Source: Prochlorococcus sp. AG-402-L09 (GTDB taxonomy: Bacteria; Cyanobacteriota; Cyanobacteriia; PCC-6307; Cyanobiaceae). Taken from it: a stretch of 56,334 bases of DNA. A program made the position numbers and the translations under genes. How positions within the stretch are numbered: position 1 is the stretch's first letter; each line of letters opens with the position of its first letter. Of the stretch, positions 20,183-30,226 are shown piece by piece. The stretch covers positions 1 to 56,334 of the forward strand of contig QCIK01000010.1 of assembly GCA_003216715.1 (NCBI GenBank). Reading direction: 5' to 3'. A model generated the notes under the pieces. That model did no database searches. It had not been told where the DNA came from and was given only the letters and a program-made list of their open reading frames with translations.

Positions 20183-20218
20183 AACTAACTATTACAAAAT
20201 CTTGAAAAGACACGCATA

Positions 20219-21364
20219 GTGAAAATAGCTTTCTTTACAGAAACTTTCCTACCCAAAGTTGATGGGATAGTCACACGTCTAACTAAAACAATTCAAAATT
20301 TAGTTGAATCAGGCGATGAGGTTACTGTTTTTTGTCCAGAAGGCTGTCCATCAAGCTATATGGGTGCAAAAGTTGTAGGTGTCCCAGCAATGCCATTACC
20401 CTTATATCCAGAACTCAAATTAGGGCTTCCTGGCCCAGGCGTTTCAGATGAATTAGAAAACTTTAAACCAGATCTAATACATGTAGTCAACCCTGCTGTA
20501 CTTGGATTAGGTGGTATTTGGCTAGCTAAAACAAACAATATTCCCCTCGTAGCCAGTTACCACACTCATTTACCTAAGTATTTAGAACACTATGGAATGG
20601 GGATGCTAGAGCCTCTGCTATGGGAGTTGTTAAAAGCTGCTCATAATCAAGCAACTCTTAATCTATGTACTTCCACTGCAATGGTGCAAGAACTCTCAGA
20701 GAAAGGAATTCAAAATACCGCATTATGGCAAAGAGGAGTTGATACAGATATTTTCAAGCCAGAACTAAGAGACGAACAAATGAGAAAGCGTCTTTTAGGA
20801 AACTTTAGTGATGAAGGATCTTTATTGATATACGTCGGAAGACTCTCAGCAGAAAAACAAATTGAAAGAATTAAACCAGTCCTTGAAGCATTACCAAGCA
20901 CTCGACTAGCTCTTGTTGGAGATGGTCCATATCGACAACAATTAGAAAAAATTTTTCAAGGCACCTTAACTACCTTTGTGGGATATTTAAGTGGGAATGA
21001 ATTAGCAAGTGCGTATGCTTCTGGTGATGCTTTCCTATTTCCCTCTAGTACAGAAACTTTGGGATTAGTTCTTTTAGAAGCAATGGCTGCTGGATGCCCA
21101 GTCGTAGGAGCAAATAAAGGTGGAATCCCAGATATCATTTCAGATGGAGAAAATGGATGTCTATACAATCCTGATGGAGAAAATGATGGGGCTTTAAGTT
21201 TAATTGAAGCTACAAAAAAATTATTGGGCAACGAAGTAGATCGCACAGCAATGAGAAAGGCTGCTCGTTCAGAAGCTGAGAAATGGGGTTGGCCAGGAGC
21301 TACAAAACAATTGAGAAGTTATTACAAAGAAGTCCTAGACAAAAAACAAAATGTTGCAGCTTAG
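20219..21364 (+). CDS. sqdX: Sulfoquinovosyl transferase (SQDG synthase)
   Basis: This GT-B, family 4 glycosyltransferase transfers sulfoquinovose from UDP-sulfoquinovose to diacylglycerol. The N-terminus (FFTETFLPKVDGIVTRL) is characteristic of SqdX, and so are HVVNPAVLG and ASYHTHLPKY. The donor-binding domain shows YVGRLSAEKQIE and the late FPSSTETLGLVLLEAMAAG block with its E-x7-E signature. It starts with GTG; length is 381 residues. The position directly after sqdB confirms the pathway role. Confidence 0.95.
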   Translation: MKIAFFTETFLPKVDGIVTRLTKTIQNLVESGDEVTVFCPEGCPSSYMGAKVVGVPAMPLPLYPELKLGLPGPGVSDELENFKPDLIHVVNPAVLGLGGIWLAKTNNIPLVASYHTHLPKYLEHYGMGMLEPLLWELLKAAHNQATLNLCTSTAMVQELSEKGIQNTALWQRGVDTDIFKPELRDEQMRKRLLGNFSDEGSLLIYVGRLSAEKQIERIKPVLEALPSTRLALVGDGPYRQQLEKIFQGTLTTFVGYLSGNELASAYASGDAFLFPSSTETLGLVLLEAMAAGCPVVGANKGGIPDIISDGENGCLYNPDGENDGALSLIEATKKLLGNEVDRTAMRKAARSEAEKWGWPGATKQLRSYYKEVLDKKQNVAA

Positions 21365-21367
21365 TGT

Positions 21368-21628
21368 TTATGCAGCATGAGGAGGTGGAGTTGGGGAATC
21401 AAATGATTGCAAAGGTAATACCAAAGTTGCCCATGCAGAAAGTTTGGCTGGTCTTTGTTTCTTAGGCTGACGAACCCCAAATGGAACTCTAACTACATTC
21501 GTTCCAGCAACTTGTAAAAGTTCTCCTCTCTTTAAGACAGATTCCAAGCAGTTAGAAAAAGAAGGCAGGGATAAATCATCCTTTTGTTTGATTTGATCTG
21601 AAAGATCAAAAGATGTCTTTTTGTTCAT
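21368..21628 (-). CDS. hypothetical protein, marine picocyanobacterial type
   Basis: The 86-residue frame begins at ATG 21626-21628, with GGGGA five bases upstream as a good ribosome binding site; the frame is open further upstream to 21691, but that extension lacks such support. The protein is soluble, with a polar N-terminus, a central segment (KRGELLQVAGTNVVRVPFG), a basic patch (RQPKKQRPAK) and a proline-rich end (SPTPPPHAA). I recognise no domain. It is convergent with sqdX, three bases apart. Confidence 0.6.
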   Translation of the reverse strand: MNKKTSFDLSDQIKQKDDLSLPSFSNCLESVLKRGELLQVAGTNVVRVPFGVRQPKKQRPAKLSAWATLVLPLQSFDSPTPPPHAA

Positions 21629-21753
21629 TTGGTCCCCATATAATTGAAAGCTGCGGCAAAGATTAATAAAAAAAATTGCAAAACAGCTCAAAGATAACCA
21701 ATAATTTGGTTTTCGTTTGAAATTTAACTAATAAAACAAGTTTTAACCAGTCT

Positions 21754-24660
21754 TCAAATAGAATTAATATCTTCTAAATCTTGGACCGAAGGACAACTAC
21801 ATATCAAATTCCTGTCTCCATAAGCATTATTAATACGTGAAACTGATGGCCAAAATTTATATTCTTCTTGGTTAGATAATGGGTAAGCTGCTTCTTTACG
21901 AGAATAAGGTCTATCCCAATCATCGGATGTAACTGTTTTTAACGTATGTGGAGATTGTTTTAAAGGATTATTAATAGGATCAATCTTTCCTAATTTGATT
22001 TGTTCAATTTCTTCTCGTATTCCAATCATCGCCTCACAGAAACGATCTAATTCTGACAAACTTTCACTTTCTGTTGGTTCAACCATCAAGGTTCCAGCAA
22101 CAGGCCAACTAATTGTTGGAGCATGAAATCCATAATCCATCAATCTCTTGGCAACATCTTCAACTTCAATACCTAACTGACTCTTTAAAGGTCGTAAATC
22201 TAATATGCATTCATGAGCTACCAAGCCATTCGGATCTTTAAATAAAACTGGATAATAAGGGTCAAGGCGTTTTGCTAAATAATTTGCAGAGAGGATTGCG
22301 ATTGAACTTGCTTTGCGTAACCCATCTTTACCCATCATTCGAATGTACATCCAACTAATCGGCAATATTCCAGCGCTGCCAAATGGAGCGGCAGAAACTG
22401 CCGAAATAGCTTTTTCACCTCCACACTTAACAATTGAATGTCCAGGAAGATAAGGAACCAAATGGCCTGCAACAGCGATGGGGCCTACTCCTGGGCCTCC
22501 TCCTCCATGAGGAATAGAAAAAGTTTTATGAAGATTTAAATGGCACACATCTATCCCATAAGATCCAGGCCTGCAAATTCCTACTTGAGCATTCAGATTT
22601 GCACCATCCAAATAGACTTGACCGCCCTCTTGATGAATGACTTGGCAAATTTCACGAATATTTGGCTCAAATACTCCATGAGTTGAAGGATAGGTAACCA
22701 TCAATGCAGCCAAATTCTTTGAATGAATCTTTGATTTATTTCTTAAGTCTTCCAAATCAACATTGCCGTATTCATCACATTTAACAGAGATAACTTTCAA
22801 TCCAGACATGACTGCACTAGCTGGATTGGTACCGTGTGCACTTGTTGGAATCAGGCAAATATTTCTATGACCCTCTCCAATAGACTGATGCCATGATCGT
22901 ATTACTAGCAAACCAGCAAATTCACCTTGAGAGCCTGCATTTGGCTGAAGAGAAACTCCCTGAAAGCCAGTTAAAGCAGACAGCCAACTTTCAAGATCAT
23001 TAATTATTTCCTGGAATCCAGCTAATTGAGCATGAGGAGCAAAAGGATGAATAGAAGAAAACTCGCTCCATTCAATGGGTAAAAGTTCCGCAGCTGCATT
23101 CAATTTCATTGTGCAACTCCCTAGAGGAATCATTCCTTGCACTAGAGAAAAATCTTTCGATACTAAAAAATGTATGTATCTCATTAAATCAGTCTCACTT
23201 TGATATTGATTAAATACCGATTGTTCAAGCCAAGGTCTTTCTCGCAGTGGTATATCAATTAGTGGATCATTTTCATTAATAAAAGTCGAAATATCATTAA
23301 CATTTTTCCCTTTAACTCGTGCAAGTATTTGATGCAATTTATAAATTTCTTGATCGGAAGTTAATTCATCAAACGTAACACCAAAACCCTTTGCATTTTG
23401 AATATCTGATCCAATAGGTAGAACTCTAAGATTATATCCTTCTTCGGAAGCTGACTGAATAACTTTTGATGCTTCTGGACAATATATGTCAACACTATCA
23501 AACCCGGAATATCTATCTATGGGATATTCCAAATTACTTAAAATATGCTCAAACTCTGATCTATATTGAAGGATCTTTTTTGCAATTTGCTTAAGACCAT
23601 TTGGACCATGGTGAACTGCATAAAAAGAAGAAAGAACAGCTAATAAAACTTGAGCTGTGCATATATTACTTGTTGCTTTATCTCTGCGAATATGTTGCTC
23701 TCTGGTTTGAAGAGCAAGCCTCAAAGCTTGATTGCCCTCTACATCTACTGATTGGCCAACTATCCTACCTGGTATTTGTCTTTTATATATTTCTTTAGTT
23801 GCAAAAAAAGCGGCATGTGGTCCACCACATGCAATAGGTACTCCAAATCTTTGCGCACTTCCAACCACAATATCCGCACCAAATTCACCCATTGGTTTAA
23901 TCAAAACTTGAGCCAAGGGATCAATTGAAATGGTTACAATTGCATCACATTTGTGTACCTGATTAATTATTGAGGTTGGATCCCAAATACAACCATTTTT
24001 TCCAGGTAACTGTATAAGTATTCCGAAGACATTATTATCAATTTCAAAATTCTTATTATCAAAGAACTCAAGTACAATTCCCAGTGGTTCACATCGAGTT
24101 TTTAAAACGTCAAAAGTTTGAGGCAAAATTTCTTTATCCACTAAAAATTTATTAGCATTTTTATTTTTTCTAACAGCCAAACTCAAACTTATTGCCTCGG
24201 CTGCCGCAGTTGCTTCATCAAGTAAAGAAGCATTTGATATGGGCAAACCTGTTAATTCAGTGATTAAGGTTTGGAAATTAAATAAGGCTTCTAATCTGCC
24301 TTGGGATATTTCGGCTTGATAAGGAGTATAAGCTGTATACCAATTGGGATTTTCTAGAACATTTCTTTGTACAACTGGAGGTATAACTGTCGAATGGTAA
24401 CCTAAGCCAATCAAAGATCGATTTTCAATATTTTTTTTTGAAATTATTTTAATTTCTTGTAAAGCTTCATTCTGATCACACCCACCTGCAATAGACAGAC
24501 CACTATTTTCTGAATCAAAAATTTCATTAGGAATTACAGAAGATATAAAATCTTCTGAATTTTCAAAACCAAGATGCTGAAGCATTAAAGCTTCATCTTC
24601 GTTCGTTGGACCTATATGGCGAGACTTAAAAGTGAAATCCTTTAATTCTGCTTTTGACAT
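21754..24660 (-). CDS. gcvP: Glycine dehydrogenase (decarboxylating), P-protein
   Basis: GcvP decarboxylates glycine on PLP and transfers the aminomethyl group to the lipoyl arm of GcvH. It is the single-chain (fused alpha-beta) form of 968 residues. Marks are the N-terminal [13 protein letters not shown] pattern, the PLP-lysine segment [16 protein letters not shown] near residue 700, and [13 protein letters not shown] near 610. The ATG at 24660 is preferred over an in-frame TTG eight codons upstream, since MSKAELKDF fits the usual short N-terminus. A six-base-pair hairpin ends two bases before this ATG. It is the last gene of the HTH/PLP-lyase/gcvH/gcvP cluster. Confidence 0.96.
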   Translation of the reverse strand: MSKAELKDFTFKSRHIGPTNEDEALMLQHLGFENSEDFISSVIPNEIFDSENSGLSIAGGCDQNEALQEIKIISKKNIENRSLIGLGYHSTVIPPVVQRNVLENPNWYTAYTPYQAEISQGRLEALFNFQTLITELTGLPISNASLLDEATAAAEAISLSLAVRKNKNANKFLVDKEILPQTFDVLKTRCEPLGIVLEFFDNKNFEIDNNVFGILIQLPGKNGCIWDPTSIINQVHKCDAIVTISIDPLAQVLIKPMGEFGADIVVGSAQRFGVPIACGGPHAAFFATKEIYKRQIPGRIVGQSVDVEGNQALRLALQTREQHIRRDKATSNICTAQVLLAVLSSFYAVHHGPNGLKQIAKKILQYRSEFEHILSNLEYPIDRYSGFDSVDIYCPEASKVIQSASEEGYNLRVLPIGSDIQNAKGFGVTFDELTSDQEIYKLHQILARVKGKNVNDISTFINENDPLIDIPLRERPWLEQSVFNQYQSETDLMRYIHFLVSKDFSLVQGMIPLGSCTMKLNAAAELLPIEWSEFSSIHPFAPHAQLAGFQEIINDLESWLSALTGFQGVSLQPNAGSQGEFAGLLVIRSWHQSIGEGHRNICLIPTSAHGTNPASAVMSGLKVISVKCDEYGNVDLEDLRNKSKIHSKNLAALMVTYPSTHGVFEPNIREICQVIHQEGGQVYLDGANLNAQVGICRPGSYGIDVCHLNLHKTFSIPHGGGGPGVGPIAVAGHLVPYLPGHSIVKCGGEKAISAVSAAPFGSAGILPISWMYIRMMGKDGLRKASSIAILSANYLAKRLDPYYPVLFKDPNGLVAHECILDLRPLKSQLGIEVEDVAKRLMDYGFHAPTISWPVAGTLMVEPTESESLSELDRFCEAMIGIREEIEQIKLGKIDPINNPLKQSPHTLKTVTSDDWDRPYSRKEAAYPLSNQEEYKFWPSVSRINNAYGDRNLICSCPSVQDLEDINSI

Positions 24661-24662
24661 GA

Positions 24663-24682
24663 GCTTGTTCTCAAGCACAAGC
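24663..24682 (-). promoter_or_regulatory. hairpin at the gcvP translation start
   Basis: On the minus strand GCTTGT (24682-24677) pairs with ACAAGC (24668-24663) around an eight-base loop, and the stem ends two bases before the gcvP ATG. It would cover the normal ribosome-binding position, so it may limit translation. No glycine-riboswitch consensus is visible in the 101-base gcvH-gcvP gap. Confidence 0.3.
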
Positions 24683-24761
24683 AAGTTAAGTTATTGGAAG
24701 GAAGGCCACTGTAGAGAAAAATTTCCTGATTTGTTGTAAGAAAAAATTATTAGGTACAATT

Positions 24762-25148
24762 TTATGCAGCAATTTTCTTTGAATAAGTTTCAGAATCCAT
24801 AAGCTCTTTTAATTGATCAGGATTATCAGGACGAATTATTAATAACCATCCTTCACCATGAGGATCATTTTGAAGTTCCTCTGGGCTTGCCAAAACAGAA
24901 TTGTTTCTATGGACAATTTCACCGCTAACCGGCGCATACATATCTTCTACAGCCTTTACTGATTCTACTGAGCCAAAGCTCTCTCCTTTAGCTATTGAAG
25001 TCCCTTCATCTGGTAGGTCAACAAAAACTATGTCTCCTAACTGATCTACCGCAAATTCACTAATACCAATTCGAACTAATGAATCATCAGCAAAAGCATA
25101 TTCATGACTGTCGGCAAAACGAAAATGATCTGGGAAGGAAAAAGCCAT
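24762..25148 (-). CDS. gcvH: Glycine cleavage system H protein
   Basis: GcvH is the lipoylated carrier that shuttles the aminomethyl group between GcvP, GcvT and the lipoamide dehydrogenase. The lipoyl attachment site is K65 in SVESVKAVED, and GEIVHRN and DPHGEGWLL follow as in other H proteins. It is full length at 128 residues with an ATG start. It lies 101 bases upstream of gcvP and 20 bases after the PLP-lyase gene on the same strand. Confidence 0.97.
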   Translation of the reverse strand: MAFSFPDHFRFADSHEYAFADDSLVRIGISEFAVDQLGDIVFVDLPDEGTSIAKGESFGSVESVKAVEDMYAPVSGEIVHRNNSVLASPEELQNDPHGEGWLLIIRPDNPDQLKELMDSETYSKKIAA

Positions 25149-25168
25149 TGCGTCAAAACGAAAAACGC

Positions 25169-26434
25169 TTAATCATTCTGGGGCAATTTGATCAATCCTG
25201 CCTGAAATAAATTGGATAATGCATGAATCAAAGCAATTTTGACATGAGAGCGATGGGATCCTCCTTGAATAAACAGATCAAATGGGGGTTTCATAGGGGC
25301 ATCAGCAGAAAATTCACTCGTACTACCATCTACGAAAGTTCCTCCAGCCATGACCAAGTTATTTTCATAACCAGGCATTGGAGCAGGTATGGGATCGAGA
25401 AAAGATCCAATAGGTGATTTTTCCTGAAAAGACCTACAAATAATTTGTAAAATTTCTGGATCTCCTATTCTTACTACTTGTATCAAATCAGTTCGCAACG
25501 ACCCTGGGGTTGGCAAAACTTGAAAGCCCAATTCGCTGAACGTGGCGGAAATAATCTCAGCACCAATTAGGGCCTCTGCAACCATTTGAGGCGCAAGAAA
25601 AAGTCCTTGTAAGATAGTCCTGTTTAAGTCAAAAGTAATACCACCCTCAGATCCAATACCTGGAGCCGTCAAGCGGCAACATGCTTTATCAACTAAATCA
25701 GCTTTCCCCGCAACATATCCACCAGTAGGAACGATAGTTCCCCCTAAATTTTTTATTAAAGAACCTGCTATCAAATCTGCCCCTACTGCCGAAGGTTCCT
25801 TAGTTTCGACAAATTCACCATAACAATTGTCAACAAAACAAATACAGCTCGGCTGAATTTTATGACATAAATAACAAATCTCTTTAATAACCTCAATACT
25901 CAAAGATGGACGCCATGTATACCCGCAACTACGTTGTATAAAAATTAATTTTCTAGGAGTATGTAAAGCTTTTTCTAAAGCAAAAAAATCTATTTTTCCA
26001 TCATTATTTAAAGTTATCTCTTCATAGTTAATGCCAAACTCGATCAAGGATCCTTGACCATTACCCCTCAATCCAATGACTTCTTCCAGTGATTCATAGG
26101 GCCTTCCAGTAACAGACAAAAAATTATCCCCTGGTCTTAAGACTCCAAACAAAGATGATGTAATAGCATGTGTTCCACTTACAAACTGAAGCCTTACCGC
26201 TGCCTTTTCAGCTTCTAAAACATCTGCAAAAATTTTATCAATTATGTCTCTCCCTAGATCTCCATGTCCATATCCTGTTAACGATGCAAAATGTTGCACG
26301 TTTAGATGAGAGTCAGAAAAAGCTTTTAATACTTTTTCTAATTTAAATGTAATACTTTCAGTCTTTTCTTGAATTGATAAGTATAATTTTTTTTCTATAT
26401 TATCAACAAAATTTTTAGTAGTTTTTTGTAACAT
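25169..26434 (-). CDS. Methionine gamma-lyase family PLP enzyme (aluminium-resistance type)
   Basis: This 421-residue fold-type I PLP protein resembles the COG4100/Met_gamma_lyase family, annotated as cystathionine beta-lyase-like or aluminium-resistance proteins. Family-like segments are YGHGDLGRD near 55, QFVSGTHAI near 83, IQRSCGYTWRPSL near 165 and DNCYGEFVE near 200. The probable PLP lysine lies in GSLIKNLGG near 228. The real substrate is not known for most members. The gene lies 20 bases upstream of gcvH, so a link to glycine or C1/sulfur amino-acid metabolism is possible but not shown. Confidence 0.82.
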   Translation of the reverse strand: MLQKTTKNFVDNIEKKLYLSIQEKTESITFKLEKVLKAFSDSHLNVQHFASLTGYGHGDLGRDIIDKIFADVLEAEKAAVRLQFVSGTHAITSSLFGVLRPGDNFLSVTGRPYESLEEVIGLRGNGQGSLIEFGINYEEITLNNDGKIDFFALEKALHTPRKLIFIQRSCGYTWRPSLSIEVIKEICYLCHKIQPSCICFVDNCYGEFVETKEPSAVGADLIAGSLIKNLGGTIVPTGGYVAGKADLVDKACCRLTAPGIGSEGGITFDLNRTILQGLFLAPQMVAEALIGAEIISATFSELGFQVLPTPGSLRTDLIQVVRIGDPEILQIICRSFQEKSPIGSFLDPIPAPMPGYENNLVMAGGTFVDGSTSEFSADAPMKPPFDLFIQGGSHRSHVKIALIHALSNLFQAGLIKLPQND

Positions 26435-26470
26435 ATGGTTATTAATTAAGCATGAAAAAATTATATATAA

Positions 26471-27205
26471 TTAATCTGAAAAAATAATTTCTAATTTTTC
26501 TTGATCTTTAAGTAATAAGCCTCTTTGGCGAAGATTCTCCAAAAAATCATCTGCACCTTGCAAATTATTTGTATTTAGCAATTTATTTGTTGCATGTAAA
26601 TCTAGCAATTCACCATCAAGTTCCTCAGCTGTGTAATCTTTTAAACCCGCCATAACTGCTTCAAATCTTTCTCTTCGTTGTTTTTTACTTACTGGATATG
26701 CTGACATCACTTGTTCTCTACACATTCTCCAAGACCTTCCTTTACATAAATAATCAGCCAAAGCAGCACTGAGCAAAGGCGCCTCAACCTCCTCAATAAA
26801 CCAATCAAAGGAGGAAGGTAAAGCCGCTAAACCAACAAAAATCTCAAAAAAGTCACCAGCCGAAAGAGGATTATTATCATTTCCGTCAACAGAAATAGCT
26901 GACTCTTGAAGCGATCTATGCAACTCAGGATGAACGCTCAATATTTGACTTTCTATATTTTCAAACCCACGAGAAAGAACTTGATTTACCTTCCCCAAAG
27001 CAAAAAACACTTCAGGGCTTGGAGATACAAGTTTTCCATTTCGAAGATTTGAGATTTGAGAACTATGAACTCTACCAAGATCCAAACATTCAGCCAACGC
27101 AGGAAGAACTTTATGAGACCAACCATTGCGCTCATGCCATACATGCACTAGATGAGCCATCGCCCTTCTACCTGCAGTCAATTGATCCCGAAAACTAGAG
27201 GTCAC
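26471..27205 (-). CDS. hypothetical protein with helix-turn-helix-like N-terminus
   Basis: I do not recognise this 244-residue protein by name. Residues about 15-65 resemble an XRE-type helix-turn-helix: HVWHERNGWSHKVLPALAE, then VHSSQISNLRNGKLVSPSPEVFFALGKVN. The rest is mainly helical and polar, with no membrane segment, and the C-terminus is Leu/Glu-rich. The start used is GTG (27203-27205); an ATG 15 codons downstream is an alternative. It is divergent from desC, 79 bases apart, and heads the cluster leading to gcvH and gcvP, so it could be a regulator of either side. That role is inference. Confidence 0.65.
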   Translation of the reverse strand: MTSSFRDQLTAGRRAMAHLVHVWHERNGWSHKVLPALAECLDLGRVHSSQISNLRNGKLVSPSPEVFFALGKVNQVLSRGFENIESQILSVHPELHRSLQESAISVDGNDNNPLSAGDFFEIFVGLAALPSSFDWFIEEVEAPLLSAALADYLCKGRSWRMCREQVMSAYPVSKKQRRERFEAVMAGLKDYTAEELDGELLDLHATNKLLNTNNLQGADDFLENLRQRGLLLKDQEKLEIIFSD

Positions 27206-27251
27206 AAATCACATTCAAGATTGATAATTAGACCTGATTAGGATCCTTATC

Positions 27252-27264
27252 GTATATTATATAC
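27252..27264 (+). promoter_or_regulatory. AT-rich palindrome and -10-like element upstream of desC
   Basis: GTATAT-T-ATATAC is a perfect palindrome around a central base and contains TATTAT (27255-27260), a good -10 sequence 24 bases before the desC ATG. No clear -35 is present at the right distance. With seven central bases it does not fit the GTA-N8-TAC NtcA pattern. Confidence 0.35.
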
Positions 27265-27284
27265 ACCAATTAGACGGATCACTA

Positions 27285-28214
27285 ATGGTTTCAAGTTTGA
27301 TCGAGGCTTCGGCTCCATTAAAAAGACCAGTTGCTGCTGATAAAGCTATGGCTGCATCGAAGAAGCTCCAAGGGCATGTACCAAGACGGATTCATAACCA
27401 AAGGGCTAGAAGAAGATGGGGAACAGTCATATTCATGCTGACAATACATGCTTTAACAATATTTACCCTGCAAGCGAAATTTTGGAGCTGGCTAGCTTTT
27501 TCTGGATTTATTTTCTTATATTGGGTAACTGCTTGCTTGGGAGTAACTACAGGATATCATCGCCTTCTTTCACATCGCTCTTTTCAAGTACCAAAATGGC
27601 TTGAAAGATTTTTTGCAACTTGTGGAGCATTAAGTTGCCAACATGGACCAATTGATTGGGTTGGTCTTCATAGGCATCATCATACTTTTTCCGATACTGA
27701 AGCTGATCATCATGACAGCAACAAAGGATTTTGGTGGAGTCACATGGGATGGATGTTTGAAGATGTGCCTGCCATGAAAGCCGTTCCAAGACTTTCTGGA
27801 GATTTAATCAAAGATCCTTACTATCGCTTCTTGAATAAAAATTTTTTAATTTTGCAAATACCTCTAGGCGCGACGCTTTATTTAATTGGTCAATCAGCTG
27901 GTGTTGGAGGCTGGGCAATGGTCCTATGGGGAATTCCTCTAAGACTGGTTTTTGTGTATCACATAACTTGGCTAGTTAATTCAGCAACTCATTGTTGGGG
28001 TTCTATTGCATACGAAAGTGGAGATAATTCCAAAAATAATAAATGGGTGGCAGCGCTTACATTTGGAGAAGGTTGGCACAATAATCATCATGCTTTTCCT
28101 AATTCAGCGAAGCATGGCCTTCAACGAAATCAAATAGATCTAACTTGGCAACACATACGTTTTTTAAAAGCAATTGGGTTAGCTAAAAAAATTAGACTCC
28201 CTGTCGCATCGTAA
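27285..28214 (+). CDS. desC: Acyl-lipid delta-9 desaturase
   Basis: DesC is a membrane di-iron enzyme that inserts the first double bond into glycerolipid-bound stearoyl or palmitoyl chains, using ferredoxin. The three histidine boxes are HRLLSH at 92-97, HRHHH at 129-133 and HNNHH at 265-269. Hydrophobic segments lie at about 47-90 and 185-230. A 40-residue basic N-terminus precedes the first membrane segment. Length is 309 residues. Substrate position is inferred from family resemblance; paralogues (DesC-type) exist in picocyanobacteria. Confidence 0.92.
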   Translation: MVSSLIEASAPLKRPVAADKAMAASKKLQGHVPRRIHNQRARRRWGTVIFMLTIHALTIFTLQAKFWSWLAFSGFIFLYWVTACLGVTTGYHRLLSHRSFQVPKWLERFFATCGALSCQHGPIDWVGLHRHHHTFSDTEADHHDSNKGFWWSHMGWMFEDVPAMKAVPRLSGDLIKDPYYRFLNKNFLILQIPLGATLYLIGQSAGVGGWAMVLWGIPLRLVFVYHITWLVNSATHCWGSIAYESGDNSKNNKWVAALTFGEGWHNNHHAFPNSAKHGLQRNQIDLTWQHIRFLKAIGLAKKIRLPVAS

Positions 28215-28257
28215 TATTACTAACAATAATTAAATAGCATTAATTAATTTACGATCC

Positions 28258-28716
28258 ATGGCAAAGAGAGTTCAAGTTGTTCTAAATGAAGACATAAAAA
28301 GTCTTGGCAATGATGGTGACCTTGTAGAGGTCGCTCCTGGTTTTGCAAGAAACTTTTTATTACCAAACAAAAAAGCATTACCAGTCACACCAACTGTTTT
28401 AAAACAAGTTGAGCACAGAAAAGCAAAACAAGCAGAAAAAGAAGCTGCTAAAAAGCAAGAGGCTATTGATTTCCAAACGGCTCTGAAAACAATTGGAAGA
28501 TTTACTGTTAAAAAACAAGTAGGAGAAGATGGAGTCTTATTTGGAACAGTGACAAATGGAGATGTAGCAGAAGTTGTAAAAGAAGCTACCAAAAAGGATA
28601 TAGATCGTAGGGACATATCTGTGCCTGAGATCCATGGTGTTGGAAAATATAAAGTGCAAATCAAGCTTCATAACGAAGTAAATGCTGAGATCAACCTTGA
28701 AGTTACAAGTTACTAA
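28258..28716 (+). CDS. rplI: 50S ribosomal protein L9
   Basis: L9 is a two-domain 23S rRNA-binding protein joined by a long helix. The N-terminal domain shows [22 protein letters not shown], the linker helix is Lys/Glu/Ala-rich (residues about 50-78), and the C-terminal domain contains [12 protein letters not shown]. Length is 152 residues. dnaB follows after 57 bases, an rplI-dnaB order found in many bacteria. Confidence 0.97.
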   Translation: MAKRVQVVLNEDIKSLGNDGDLVEVAPGFARNFLLPNKKALPVTPTVLKQVEHRKAKQAEKEAAKKQEAIDFQTALKTIGRFTVKKQVGEDGVLFGTVTNGDVAEVVKEATKKDIDRRDISVPEIHGVGKYKVQIKLHNEVNAEINLEVTSY

Positions 28717-28773
28717 TAGTTGCATCTTTGTCTGAACAAGCCAAAGTAGGTGTCCTTGTCCAACAAGCGATAA

Positions 28774-30192
28774 ATGATAACCACCCCCTCTTCAAATAAC
28801 GGGGATTTTTCAAAACAAGGTAAAGATTTTGGAGGTTTTAATAATTCCAAGATTGATAAGCCTCGTTTTGAAGCTCAACCTGACCAAATACCCCCACAAA
28901 ATCTGGAAGCAGAAGAATCTGTTCTTGGCGGAATTTTGTTGGATCCTGATGCGATAGGACGAATAGCAGATTTGCTACAAGTTGAAGCTTTTTACATATC
29001 TGCTCATCGAGAAATATATAGAACAGCATTAATGCTTCATAGCCAAGGCAAGCCTACAGATTTAACAGCAATGAGCGCTTGGCTGGCCGATACAAATTCT
29101 TTAGAAAAAGTAGGAGGCAACAACCGATTAGTTGAACTGGTCGAGCGGGTTACATCTACAGCTTCAATCGAACAAGTTGCTAAATTAATTAGCGATAAAT
29201 TTCTGCGCAGACAATTAATTAAATCTGGAAATGATGTAATCAAACTCGGCTTTGATCAAAGCCTTCCAATGGAAGAAGCTATTGATCAAGCTGAACAAAA
29301 GATCTTTGCTATTAGCCAAGAGCAACCATCCAAAGGTTTAACACCTACTGCAGAAATTCTGACAAGTACTTTCAATGAAATAGAAAGTAGATCACTAGGT
29401 ACATCAGTGGCAGGCATACCAGTGAATTTTTACGATCTGGATGCAATGACACAAGGACTTCAAAGGAGCGATCTAATAATTGTTGCAGGAAGACCAGCAA
29501 TGGGAAAAACTTCAATTGTTCTTAATTTGGCTAAAAACGTAGCGCAACTTCATGACCTACCTGTTTGTGTATTCAGTCTTGAGATGAGTAAAGAGCAACT
29601 AACTTATAGACTGCTCTCAAGCGAGGTAGGTATTGAAAGCAGTCGATTAAGAACTGGGCGTTTGCAACAAGATGAATGGCCATTACTTGGTCAAGGTATT
29701 AATACACTTGGTCAATTACCAATCTTCATTGACGACAAACCAAATTCAAGTGTTCTTGAGATGAGGTCCTTATGTCGTCGACTAATTGCTGAACAAGGGA
29801 AAGAGCTGGGACTAATTGTGATTGATTATCTACAATTAATGGAAGGGACCTCGCCCGATAATCGAGTGCAAGAAATCTCAAGGATTACTCGAGGTCTCAA
29901 GGGTATGGCAAGAGAACTTAAAGTCCCTGTCATAGCTTTATCTCAATTAAGTAGAGGCGTTGAATCAAGAACCAATAAAAGACCAATGCTTAGCGATCTC
30001 CGTGAATCTGGCTCAATAGAACAAGATGCGGACTTGGTTCTAATGATTTATAGGGATGAGTATTACAATCCAGAAACTACTGATAGAGGAATTACAGAAG
30101 TTATCGTGACAAAACACAGAAATGGACCGGTTGGAACAGTTAAATTACTTTTTGAACCCCAATTCACTAGATTTAGAAATCTTGCTGCTTAA
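28774..30192 (+). CDS. dnaB: Replicative DNA helicase
   Basis: DnaB is the hexameric 5'-3' helicase at the replication fork. The N-terminal domain begins with PPQNLEAEESVLGG at about 40-53. Walker A GRPAMGKT is at 239-246, and the Walker B strand LIVIDYLQLM lies near 350. Length is 472 residues. Many cyanobacterial dnaB genes carry inteins at the P-loop or nearby; none is present here. The first 35 residues are polar and variable. Confidence 0.97.
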   Translation: MITTPSSNNGDFSKQGKDFGGFNNSKIDKPRFEAQPDQIPPQNLEAEESVLGGILLDPDAIGRIADLLQVEAFYISAHREIYRTALMLHSQGKPTDLTAMSAWLADTNSLEKVGGNNRLVELVERVTSTASIEQVAKLISDKFLRRQLIKSGNDVIKLGFDQSLPMEEAIDQAEQKIFAISQEQPSKGLTPTAEILTSTFNEIESRSLGTSVAGIPVNFYDLDAMTQGLQRSDLIIVAGRPAMGKTSIVLNLAKNVAQLHDLPVCVFSLEMSKEQLTYRLLSSEVGIESSRLRTGRLQQDEWPLLGQGINTLGQLPIFIDDKPNSSVLEMRSLCRRLIAEQGKELGLIVIDYLQLMEGTSPDNRVQEISRITRGLKGMARELKVPVIALSQLSRGVESRTNKRPMLSDLRESGSIEQDADLVLMIYRDEYYNPETTDRGITEVIVTKHRNGPVGTVKLLFEPQFTRFRNLAA

Positions 30193-30226
30193 TTGTTCGA
30201 AAATTAAATTCCTACATGATTAATTG

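Noticed and set aside
27252-27264. GTA-TATTATA-TAC as an NtcA site for desC
   Set aside because: The spacer is seven bases rather than eight, and the element is better explained as an AT-rich -10 palindrome.
28272-28664. 130-codon frame antisense to rplI
   Set aside because: It covers almost the whole of a certain ribosomal protein gene, and its Ser/Phe-rich composition is typical of a shadow frame.
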